Shown here: one piece after another, positions 17,504-25,800 of the stretch
Layout: each line of letters opens with the position of its first letter
How positions within the stretch are numbered: position 1 is the stretch's first letter
NCBI GenBank assembly: GCA_019113165.1
Contig: DXHV01000071.1
Location: forward strand, 1-39,356
Source: Candidatus Desulfovibrio intestinipullorum
GTDB taxonomy: Bacteria > Desulfobacterota > Desulfovibrionia > Desulfovibrionales > Desulfovibrionaceae
Length of the DNA: 39,356 nucleotides
Direction of reading: 5' to 3'
Notes under the pieces: generated by a model
The model's database searches: none
What the model saw: the letters and a program-made list of their open reading frames with translations, nothing else
Told to the model about the DNA's origin: nothing
Position numbers and translations under genes: made by a program

Positions 17504-18297
17504 GAACCTCCCCCCGGGCCCGTGTTCAGGGCCCTGATCCTTAAAAAACATCCTGAAAGCCTTGTCCCGACCGTGCGCAAGGGCGAAGCCCGGGCTCGTC
17601 GCGATCCTGTCCTGCTTTGTGCCCGGCTTCTTCCCATGGGCCCATCCGAACAGTTCCTGCCCCTTTCCAGGCCTGGAAAAGGAAGTCAAAAGGAAACAGG
17701 ACTTGCTTTTTGGCCTGTTTTTTGCAAGAGCAAGCCTGCACAAGAAACTCGAAGCGCCTGTTTCTGCTGGGCACAATGAAGCGCCTAGTAGCACAGGCAG
17801 ATAACTAAAACAAGTATGCAGATATATTTGCAAAAAAAAAGAGACAGAACGGTCGGAAACAAGATTATTCCCAAGTACAGAGCTCTTCTTTTCTTGATCG
17901 TGCCCGGAACATGGAAAAGTGCATGTCCTTTGTGCAAAAACGGACACAATATCATGCTTGTCAAGAAAAAAAAGTACGTTGTCTGCAAGAAGCGAAAATT
18001 CGGTGACAAAAGGGTATCGCCCGCCTAACTCTCCACCATGTACTGGTTTTTCGGGAATGGTCGCCAAAGTCCCTGCAGCTTGTGCTCCATTGTGTTCTGT
18101 GGTACAAGCAGTTAAACGTTATCTTGTCCCGAATGGAGTACGTTATTTCGACTCAGAACGGGACGAGCATTTTTGACTGCATGATCCTCTGATTTTGGGA
18201 AAGCGGGAATCATAGTGTAGTCGAAACATATTTTAGGGCAATGCACTGCTCGGAACAGTGCAGAATGTACAACACTCAGAAAGAGTGAGGAGTACGA
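17504..18297. other. divergent intergenic region between panB and the YeiH-family gene
   Basis: Nearly 800 bp, AT-richer between about 17800 and 18240, with no convincing gene. It holds a perfect 16-bp palindrome TTTCCAGGCCTGGAAA (17674-17689), an inverted repeat TGCACTG/CAGTGCA (18242-18248 and 18256-18262), a CACTC/GAGTG hairpin just before the GAGGAG ribosome site (18273-18287), and TTTCGACT with a distant AGTCGAAA (around 18145 and 18220). Promoters for both genes must lie here, but none is clear enough to place. Confidence 0.5.
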
Positions 18298-19770
18298 ATG
18301 GCTAACGAACACGCTACCGCTACGTTCAACGAAGATAAGGTTGCATGCCTTCTGGGCGGCATCCTCTTCGTGCTCGGTCTGTGCAAGTTTGCTGGCATGG
18401 ACCTTACTGGCTGGATCGTGAAGATGGGCATGTGGGTGGACAACCCCCTGGACTGCTTCAGAGCCGCCACTAAAGGCATGATGGAAGGCTGGCAGGCTCT
18501 GCTTGCCACCTACATCCTTGTGACCCTGGGCCTGTCCCTCGGTACCAAACTGATGAAGGGCAACGTGGTGAAGTTCATCATTTCCTTCACCATCATCTTC
18601 TTCATCGCCATTGCCTGCTACGTTGTGGGTGCCAACGCCTACATCGCCGCCAACCCCACCCAGATTGCCAAGCAGGGCATTCCGTGGGCTCTCGGCCTCT
18701 CCACTGAAGCAGGCTACATCGTCGCCCTGTGCGTGGGCATCATCCTCGGCAACCTGGTTCCCGGCTTCGTTGAAAAGCTCCATGACGCCTGCCGTCCCGA
18801 GCTCTTCGTGAAGATCGCCATCGTCGTCCTGGGCTGCGAACTCGGCGTGAAGGCTGCCGACGCTGCCGCTTTCGCCGGTGTGGTTATCTTCCGAGGCCTG
18901 TGCGCCATTGTTGAAGCCTACCTGCTGTACTGGGCCGTCGTGTACTACGTCGCCCGCAAGTACTTCAAGTTCAACAAGGAATGGGCTGCTCCGCTCGCTT
19001 CCGGTATTTCCATCTGCGGCGTGTCCGCCGCTATCGCCACCGGCGGTGCCATCCGCGCACGGCCTGTGGTTCCGATCATGGTCTCCTCCCTGGTCGTCGT
19101 CTTCACCTGCATCGAAATGCTGCTCCTGCCCTTCGTGGCTTCCGCCTTCCTGCATGGTGAACCCATGGTGGCCGGTGGCTGGATGGGCCTCGCCGTCAAG
19201 TCCGACGGTGGCGCCATTGCTTCCGGTGCTATCACTGAATCCCTTATCCTGACCAAGGCTGCCGCCCTGGGTACCAACTGGGAAACCGGCTGGATCACCA
19301 TGGTGACCACCACCGTCAAGGTGTTCATTGATATGTTCATCGGCGTGTGGGCCTTCGTCCTGGCCTACATCTGGACCAAGTACTTTGATGCTGACGCCAA
19401 GGCCGGCAAGCGTATGTCCTGGGGCGATGTGTGGGATAGATTCCCCCGCTTCGTGCTCGGCTACGTGATCACCTTCCTGATCATGCTCTTCCTCTGCATC
19501 GGCGACGCCGACACCCACAAGGTTGCCAAGACCATCTCCAGCTCTCTGAATGGCATGCGCACCCTGTTCTTCCTGCTGACCTTCTTCTCCATCGGCCTCA
19601 TCTCCAACTTCAAGAAGCTCCTTGAAGAAGGCATTGGCCGTCTGGCGATTGTGTACGTGGTGTGCCTCTTCGGCTTCATCATCTGGGTCGGCCTGTTCAT
19701 CTCTTACCTCTTCTTCCACGGCATGTATCCGCCTGAAATCCAGGCTGCTGCTGCCGCTGCCGGAATGTAG
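18298..19770 (+). CDS. YeiH/UPF0324-family membrane transporter (putative sulfate/sulfite exporter family)
   Basis: A 490-residue inner-membrane protein with roughly 11-12 spans. The family signature SGISICGVSAAIATGGAI lies near residue 235, preceded by LVPGFVEKLHDACRPELFVK and IVVLGCELGVKAADAAAFAG, as in YeiH/COG2855 proteins. Later segments include MRTLFFLLTFFSIGLISNFKKL. Relatives near sulfonate-degradation genes (TauZ, SuyZ) have been proposed to export sulfite or sulfate; direction and substrate here are unproven. It is longer than the roughly 350-residue E. coli YeiH. Codon use is highly biased, like the hydrogenase, suggesting strong expression. A GAGGAG ribosome site precedes the ATG. 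A 53-residue membrane protein follows after 22 nt. Confidence 0.85.
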   Translation: MANEHATATFNEDKVACLLGGILFVLGLCKFAGMDLTGWIVKMGMWVDNPLDCFRAATKGMMEGWQALLATYILVTLGLSLGTKLMKGNVVKFIISFTIIFFIAIACYVVGANAYIAANPTQIAKQGIPWALGLSTEAGYIVALCVGIILGNLVPGFVEKLHDACRPELFVKIAIVVLGCELGVKAADAAAFAGVVIFRGLCAIVEAYLLYWAVVYYVARKYFKFNKEWAAPLASGISICGVSAAIATGGAIRARPVVPIMVSSLVVVFTCIEMLLLPFVASAFLHGEPMVAGGWMGLAVKSDGGAIASGAITESLILTKAAALGTNWETGWITMVTTTVKVFIDMFIGVWAFVLAYIWTKYFDADAKAGKRMSWGDVWDRFPRFVLGYVITFLIMLFLCIGDADTHKVAKTISSSLNGMRTLFFLLTFFSIGLISNFKKLLEEGIGRLAIVYVVCLFGFIIWVGLFISYLFFHGMYPPEIQAAAAAAGM

Positions 19771-19792
19771 TGTTCTTTTATAGGAGACAACT

Positions 19793-19954
19793 ATGGCTGA
19801 ACAGACTCAAGAAGCAAAGTTCCATGAAGAAATTCAGAACATGGAGTACGAGCCCCTCGAACCCATCGAGATGAAGCTCGTGCACTGGAGCTGGGGCCTT
19901 GGTGTTGGTCTGCTGATCGTCCTCTTCTTCGTGAGCCGCATGATCGAACACTAG
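19793..19954 (+). CDS. 53-residue single-span membrane protein, likely partner of the YeiH-family transporter
   Basis: An acidic N-terminal half (MAEQTQEAKFHEEIQNMEYE) is followed by one membrane span, WGLGVGLLIVLFFVSRMI, ending in EH. TAGGAGA lies about 7 nt before the ATG. It starts 22 nt after the transporter stop, uses the same strongly biased codons, and is followed by a strong terminator, so it is the second and last gene of a two-gene operon. I do not recognise a family. The layout suggests a small accessory or regulatory subunit, comparable in size to the tiny partners of some secondary transporters. That is inference. Confidence 0.8.
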   Translation: MAEQTQEAKFHEEIQNMEYEPLEPIEMKLVHWSWGLGVGLLIVLFFVSRMIEH

Positions 19955-20010
19955 GTCGCACAATGACAGTACGCTCATGAGGGCTTCAGGCCCCTTTGTG
20001 AGCTGTGAAC

Positions 20011-20045
20011 AAGGCTCTTCCGCAATTCTTGTGGAAGAGCCTTTT
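20011..20045 (+). terminator. terminator of the YeiH-family operon
   Basis: AAGGCTCTTCC and GGAAGAGCCTT form an 11-bp perfect stem around an 11-nt loop, ending in TTTT. Confidence 0.9.
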
Positions 20046-20180
20046 GTCAGCAGGCCGCTGCCGGAATCGACGACCATACACTGCAGTCAGGACGGTCAAG
20101 CCCCGGACAGGGGGCGGAACCATCCCAGAATCAGGCAGAACCTGCGAACATTGCCCACTTTTTCATACATTCTGAAATGC

Positions 20181-20227
20181 TGATATTCCAATACATCAAT
20201 ATGCTGATATATTGATATATTGATATT
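20181..20227. repeat. AT-rich array of ATATTGAT direct and inverted repeats
   Basis: ATCAATAT at 20195-20202 is the inverted copy of two tandem ATATTGAT units at 20209-20216 and 20217-20224; a TGATATT word stands at each end. The block is sharply AT-rich in a GC-rich genome and lies about 50 bp before the next start codon, a typical operator position. Confidence 0.6.
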
Positions 20228-20278
20228 TACGTCGTGTCAGCTTTCGGGATGCCAATGTCCTGTTCAAGAGGAACAACC

Positions 20279-20557
20279 ATGCCCCGTTATCATGTCCGCT
20301 TTCTGAAAGGCCCCAATATGACCCTGCGCCTGTATCACGATGCCATTGAAGAAGGCCCCTCCTTCGAGGAAGTCCTGCGCAGGCACACGGACTGGCCCAT
20401 CCATGTGGCCTGGGACCGTCTGGCAGCCACTGCCTGGAATCCGGGAACCAGCATGTACTATCAGGAAATGTGGGAAGCTGCCCTGGTCTCCGAAGACGCC
20501 CATCTGCCTCTTATCGGAGCCTGGAAGCAGGGCGGCGAACCGGCCGGCAATGAGTAG
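20279..20557 (+). CDS. hypothetical protein, 92 residues
   Basis: A small soluble protein that I do not recognise. It begins MPRYHVRFLKGPNMTLRLYH and has a Trp-rich middle (HTDWPIHVAWDRLAATAWNPG). AGAGGA lies about 8 nt before the chosen ATG; an in-frame start at 20234 would only add 15 residues. Its 3' end overlaps the DUF523 gene by 8 bases, so the two are probably translated together and may act together. Confidence 0.65.
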   Translation: MPRYHVRFLKGPNMTLRLYHDAIEEGPSFEEVLRRHTDWPIHVAWDRLAATAWNPGTSMYYQEMWEAALVSEDAHLPLIGAWKQGGEPAGNE

Positions 20558-21014
20558 CCGGCTGCAGTCCGGGCAGCAGAGACCGCTTCTCGTGGTCAGT
20601 GCCTGCCTCACCGGCTGCCCCTGCCGCTACGACGGTCAGAGCAATACCGTGCCCGAACTGGCACGACTCCATGAACAGGGGCTCTGCCTGACTGTCTGCC
20701 CCGAAGTGCTGGGCGGACTGCCCATCCCGCGCACACCCTGTGAAATCAGGGGACAGCGGGTCATCAGCAGAGACGGCACGGACTGCACGCCACAGTTTGT
20801 GAAGGGCGCCCGACTGGCCCTCAGGCAGGCCCTGCAGCAGGGACTGCGTGTGGCCGTGCTCAAGGCCCGCTCCCCGTCCTGCGGTGCCGGCGCCGTCTAC
20901 GACGGAACCTTTTCCCACACGCTGCGCCAGGGGGACGGCCTCTTTGCCGCCATGCTGCGCAGGGAGGGCTTTGCCCTCTACAACGAAGAAAATTTCCAGG
21001 TGTTGTTGCACTGA
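20550..21014 (+). CDS. DUF523 family protein (TudS-like iron-sulfur desulfidase candidate)
   Basis: A 154-residue protein with the full DUF523 pattern: VVSACLTGCPCRYDG near residue 20, LCLTVCPEVLGGLPIPRTPCEI, and VAVLKARSPSCGAGAVYDG followed by DGLFAAMLRREGFALYNEENF. The family member TudS is a thiouracil desulfidase holding a [4Fe-4S] cluster on three Cys, and the equivalent Cys in SACLTG, VCPE and SPSCG are all present. The exact substrate is unknown. The start overlaps the preceding small gene by 8 bases (ATGAGTAG). A strong terminator begins right after its stop. Confidence 0.88.
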   Translation: MSSRLQSGQQRPLLVVSACLTGCPCRYDGQSNTVPELARLHEQGLCLTVCPEVLGGLPIPRTPCEIRGQRVISRDGTDCTPQFVKGARLALRQALQQGLRVAVLKARSPSCGAGAVYDGTFSHTLRQGDGLFAAMLRREGFALYNEENFQVLLH

Positions 21015-21058
21015 AAAGGGCGTCCTGTTCCATGAGAAGAGAACAGGACGCCCTTTTT
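21015..21058 (+). terminator. terminator of the DUF523 gene
   Basis: AAAGGGCGTCCTGTTC and GAACAGGACGCCCTTT form a 16-bp perfect stem followed by TT. The A-run on the left means it may also stop minus-strand transcription from the MATE gene, which ends at 21141. Confidence 0.92.
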
Positions 21059-21140
21059 GTCATGTGTCAGTCCCGGGACTGGCAGCACATGCCCCGGCTT
21101 GTGTGTGGAAGCTCTTGTCTGCGCATCCCTTGCCTGGCAG

Positions 21141-22535
21141 CTATTTGGCAAGTCGTTCGCGCACAGTGTCCATGTCCAGGCCGTGCAGATAGTGGACTCT
21201 GGCCATGTAGCAGACGGCACAGACGGAAAGCGAGATGATGTAGCCGTACCAGAAGCCAGCAGCACCAAGGGCCGGCACAAGCACATCCGTGCGGCCCAGG
21301 AGGTAGCCGCCGCCAAGACCTATGAAGCCGTAGGAGACCAGGCACACCAGGGAGATGATGCGGGTGTCATTGTAGCCGCGCAGCACGCCGCAGCTTATGT
21401 TCTGCAGGGTGTCCACCACCTGGTAGATGCCGCACAAAAACATGAGCGAGGAGGCCAGGGCCAGGACTTGCGGGTCGTCATTGTAGAGAGCCGCTATGTG
21501 CTCGCGCAGGGAAATGGTTGCCGTCATGCTGAACAGGGCAATGATCACGCCAAGGGTCAGGGCCGTATGGGCCGAAATCCTGGCCTGCAGCTGCTTGCCG
21601 GCGCCCAGGTTCTGGCCCACGCGGATGGTTGCCGTCATGCCGATGGCCAGGGGCACGGCAAAGACAATGCTCGAATAGTTGATGGTGATCTGATGACCAG
21701 CCACCACGGTGGTGCCCAGTGGCGCCAGCAGCAGGGCCGTGAGGGCAAAGAGCGAGCACTCTATGCACAGGGCCACGGCATTGGGCAGGCCAATTCTGAA
21801 GATGCTGCCAATGAGTCCGAAGTCCGGCCTGAAGGGCGGCAGGGGCACGCGATCCCTGCCAAGGAAGCCGTACCTGCGCAGCGTCCTGTCCCTGTGCATG
21901 AAGAAGAACATGGAGAGGAACATGCACCAGTAGCAGATGCTGGTGGCCACGCCGCAGCCCACGCCGCCCAGTTCCGGCATGCCCAGATGTCCGTAGATGA
22001 AGACGTAGTTGCAGGGAATGTTGATGAGCAGGCAGATGAGGCCAATGACCATGGCGGGCCTGGTCCGGCCAAAGCCCTCCAGGAAGGATCGCACGTTGAT
22101 GAAGAGCAGGAAGCCCGGCAGGCCGGGCAGGAGGGCGCGCAGATAGCCGGCAGCCACGGGCTCCATCTCGCTGTCCAGGCCAAAGAGGTCCAGATGATGG
22201 GACAGGGTGTAGAGGAGCGCTATGATGACGGTGCTGAGCAGCAGGGTCAGCAGGATGCCCTGGCGCAGCAGATAGGCTGCACGCTCGGGCTTTCTGGCGC
22301 CCACAAGCTGGGCACTCATGCCTGGCAGAGCCAGCAGGCAGCCGATGGCAAAGAGGGTCACAGGCGCCCAGATGGAGCCTGCCACGGCCACCCCTGCCAG
22401 GGCAGAGGCGCTGTAGCGGCCGGCCATGATGGTGTCGACAAAGTTCATGCCTATCTGCGAGAGCTGCGCGATGAAGACGGGCAGCCCTATGCGCAGGATG
22501 CGGCGCATTTCGGCAAGGGAAAAATACAGGGCCAT
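21141..22535 (-). CDS. MATE family multidrug/Na+ (or H+) antiporter
   Basis: A 464-residue inner-membrane protein with 12 expected spans. It is arranged as two MatE halves: the first begins RRILRIGLPVFIAQLSQIGMNFVDTIMAGRYS and holds ASALAGVAVAGSIWAPV and GMSAQLVGARKPE; the second begins IFRIGLPNAVALCIECSLFAL and has MTATIRVGQNLGAGKQLQAR and YQVVDTLQNISCGVLRGYND. These fit NorM-type exporters, which expel cationic compounds in exchange for Na+ or H+. The ATG at 22535 has no obvious ribosome site; the second Met (residue 10) has none either. It stands alone, head-on against the DUF523 gene. Confidence 0.92.
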   Translation of the reverse strand: MALYFSLAEMRRILRIGLPVFIAQLSQIGMNFVDTIMAGRYSASALAGVAVAGSIWAPVTLFAIGCLLALPGMSAQLVGARKPERAAYLLRQGILLTLLLSTVIIALLYTLSHHLDLFGLDSEMEPVAAGYLRALLPGLPGFLLFINVRSFLEGFGRTRPAMVIGLICLLINIPCNYVFIYGHLGMPELGGVGCGVATSICYWCMFLSMFFFMHRDRTLRRYGFLGRDRVPLPPFRPDFGLIGSIFRIGLPNAVALCIECSLFALTALLLAPLGTTVVAGHQITINYSSIVFAVPLAIGMTATIRVGQNLGAGKQLQARISAHTALTLGVIIALFSMTATISLREHIAALYNDDPQVLALASSLMFLCGIYQVVDTLQNISCGVLRGYNDTRIISLVCLVSYGFIGLGGGYLLGRTDVLVPALGAAGFWYGYIISLSVCAVCYMARVHYLHGLDMDTVRERLAK

Positions 22536-22756
22536 ACGCTGATACCAATCATTGAGGTCCGTGAAAGTCGTCTGAAAAAACTGGTGCCGCGAACAGAAGG
22601 GGTGAAGACGGCCAGGGCGCAGTCACAATCCGGCGAGCGGCCGCCCCTTCGTGTCGTGAATGTCGTGCACGCTGTGCCCATGCCCTGCACACTTCCTGTC
22701 CCTGTCTCGCAACAGTAAGCGCATGGTGCTCCGGGGCAGATGACGTGCGGGCCATG

Positions 22757-22790
22757 AAAAAGGCACTGCCCGTACAGAAGAACAGTGCCC
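22757..22790 (-). terminator. terminator of the SNF2-family gene
   Basis: Read on the minus strand, GGCACTG and CAGTGCC form a 7-bp stem followed by TTTTT, about 30 nt past the stop codon. Confidence 0.75.
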
Positions 22791-22818
22791 TTGAGGAAAT
22801 CGTGCGACCAGCCCGTGC

Positions 22819-25800
22819 TTACTGCAGAAGGCGCAGCAGATCCTCTTCCGTGAGGGACTTCACGCTTGTTTCCGTGCCTTCAAGGAAGTCTGCCGCAAGC
22901 TCGCGCTTGCTGGCATGCAGGGTGAGGATCTTTTCCTCCACACTGCCTGCCTGCACCATGCGGTAGATGGTCACAGGGCGCTTCTGGCCTATGCGGTGGG
23001 CACGGTCCGACGCCTGATCTTCCACGGCAGGGTTCCACCATGGATCGAGATGGATGACGTAGTCTGCGGCCGTGAGGTTGAGGCCTGTGCCGCCGGCCTT
23101 GAGGGAGAGGAGGAAGACATCGCCCTCGCCCTTCTGGAAGGCGGCCACGCGGTTGCGGCGTTCCGTTTCCGGGGTGGAGCCGTCCAGGTACTGGTAGCTT
23201 ATCTTGTGCTCTTCCAGGGCCTCGCGGATCTGGGCCAGATAGCTTGTGAACTGGCTGAAGGCCAGCACCTTGTGGCCGCCGGCAATAAGGTCGGACACGG
23301 TTTCCAGGAAGGTCTCGGTCTTGGTGCTGTACTTTTCCAGGGCCAGCATGTCCGGGTCGGCCAGGCCGGGATGGCAGCAGGCCCGGCGCAGCCTGGTGAG
23401 CTCGGCCAGGATCTCGAAGCGCTTGGTGCCGCCACTGCTGTCCGAGGCATGGATCTTGGCCACGGCCTTCTGGCGCAGGCTCTCGTAGAAGGCCAGTTCC
23501 TTGGCATTGGGTTCGACAATGATGTTCTGCTCGGTCTTTTCGGGCAGTTCGTCCAGAACGCTTGCCTTGAGGCGTCGCAGAAGGAAGGGACGCACCACGG
23601 CCCGCAGGGCCCTGGAGGCACCGGAGCCGGGCGTGGCGGCCGCGCCGTAGCGGGAGAGGAAGGTGTCCCAGGAACCCAGAAGGCCCGGGTTGATGATGTT
23701 GAAGAGGCTCCACAGATCGTCGATGCGGTTTTCAATGGGCGTGCCCGTAAGAGCCAGGCGGAAGTCCGCCTGCAGCTTGCTGCCGGCCCGGGCGCGCTTG
23801 GTGGCCGCATTCTTGAGAGCCTGGGCCTCGTCAAAGGTCACCATGGCCCAGGTACGGGTGGCCAGCTCGTCCTGCACATTGGGCAGAAGGCCGTAGCCCA
23901 CGATGAGCACGTCATTGCTCTCCAGGGCGGCAATGGTCTCGCTGCGCCCGGTATGCCCGAGACGACGCACATTCAGGGAGGGCGCAAAGCGGTTGATTTC
24001 CAGTTCCCAGTTGGCGCACACGGACGTGGGCGCCACCACAAGACAGGGGCCCTTCTGGGCCTGGTTGAGCATGACGGCAATGGCCTGCAGGGTCTTGCCA
24101 AGGCCCATGTCGTCGGCAAGACAGGCGCCAACGCCCCATATGGCCAGGCGCTGCATCCACACATAGCCCTCGCGCTGATAGTCGCGCAGTTCGGCGTGCA
24201 GAAGCTTGGGCACCTTCGGGGTCGTGGCAAAGGCCTTGTGCATGCGCTCCGTGGAATGCTGCCACTTGACGTCGCTCTCCAGCTCCACGTCCTCCAGGGC
24301 CTGCTCCACGGCGGCAGAGGCCAGGGAGTTGACCATGAACTCGCCCTTCTTGTTTTCCATGCCCACCAGCTTGAGGCTGGAGAGCTTGCGGCGCAGGTCC
24401 GCTGTCAGGGCGACGTACTCGCCATCCTTGAGCATGACAAAGCGGCTGCCCTTCAGGGAGGAGAGAAGGGCATTGAGGGAGATCTTCTCATGGTCGTCCA
24501 GGTCCACTTCGCCGCTCACGCCAAACCAGTCGTTGCTTGTCCAGCCGATCCTGGCCTTGATCTTGCCGGCATCCACCCGGCCTCGCAGCTTGATCCGGCC
24601 GCCCTTGGGCCATTCCACGCTGTAGGTTTGTCCTGACTGCGGCAGTTCCTCCAGCAGGGAGAGCACCTGCTCCACATCGCTGGTGGACCAGTGATTGTCT
24701 TCAAGATTGGTCTCCAGAGTGGGACAGGCCCTGGCGAGTTCTGTCTGAGCCCGGGCCTCGGCCTCGAAGTCACGCACAACGCGCAGGGTCTTGGTGAGCT
24801 TCTTCCTGTTCTGGCCAGCGCTCTGGGGCTCTTCGGCAGCCGGATCCAGCACAACGGAGGCCAGGGGTTCCCTTGCGCCCTCGCCTGCCTGGAAGAAGGG
24901 CGTATCCGGCCTGCCAAAGGGCCGCACGCCCACGAGCGCCTCAAAGCCGCTGCTGGTCTGCTCCAGCTGCAGGACCGGTGCACTGACGGGCTCCACGGTC
25001 TCGGCATCAATGCCTTGCGTGTTCACGTCAATGTCCAGGCCGTTGCGGGTCAGGCTGATGACGCGGCCAAGGGATGTCTTGGGAAAGGTCATGCCCTTGC
25101 CAATGAGCTTGACGACCTGCTGATCCCGTTCCGAAAGCTTGTAATAGGTAACGACATTGCCCTTGCGCAGGAAGTAGACGGAACTGTTGCCCGCGCCCTC
25201 GGGGAGCTTGATTTCCTCGTTGCCCACGGTGAGCACGTAATTGTCGCGATTCTTCTCCCGCAGGCTGAACTCGAGGGTCCCCTCCTTGAAGGAGAGCGGC
25301 TCAAGGCCCTCGTCCTGCATTTCATAGACCTGGTTGCAGTCGGCCAGGGCCTCGTAGCAGTCGTACAGCGAGAGCTCATAGGAGGTATTCCACCAGCCGG
25401 TGTTCTCAATGCCTGCGGCAATCCTGCGGTCCACCTCGGTCATGGCGCTCAGATCGCCCGTTTTTTCGTAGAGGCGCTTGAGGGACACATCCCGGCCCTT
25501 GCTCCAGCCGCGGACACCAAGGGTCTGTTCCTGGGGCTGCACGCTCTTGTCGGACATGTCCACCACCCAGACAAAGCGCTTCTTCCTGGTGGCCTTGACA
25601 CTGTCCTGGATCAGGTTCTCCAGGGCATTGATGCGCAGCTGCCATTCCGGCATTTCCTCCACGATCTGCGAAAGATCCAGAAGGTCCTGGTACTCTCCGT
25701 CCCTGCTCCAGGCTGCGTGATCATCCAGCCCGGGCAGGGCATAGATCATGTCTGCAAAACAGCGCTGCAGCCTGGGAAAGCCTGTGGCTGCCAGATACCA

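Larger units (their letters stand above)
19955..20278. other. intergenic region with terminator and AT-rich repeat
   Basis: About 320 bp without a gene. It contains the terminator at 20011-20045 and the AT-rich dyad/repeat at 20181-20227, listed separately. The rest shows nothing recognisable. Confidence 0.5.

Noticed and set aside
17785..18009. 74-codon hydrophobic minus-strand frame upstream of panB
   Set aside because: It arises from an AT-rich non-coding stretch, has Phe/Cys runs from poly-T, and lacks a ribosome site.
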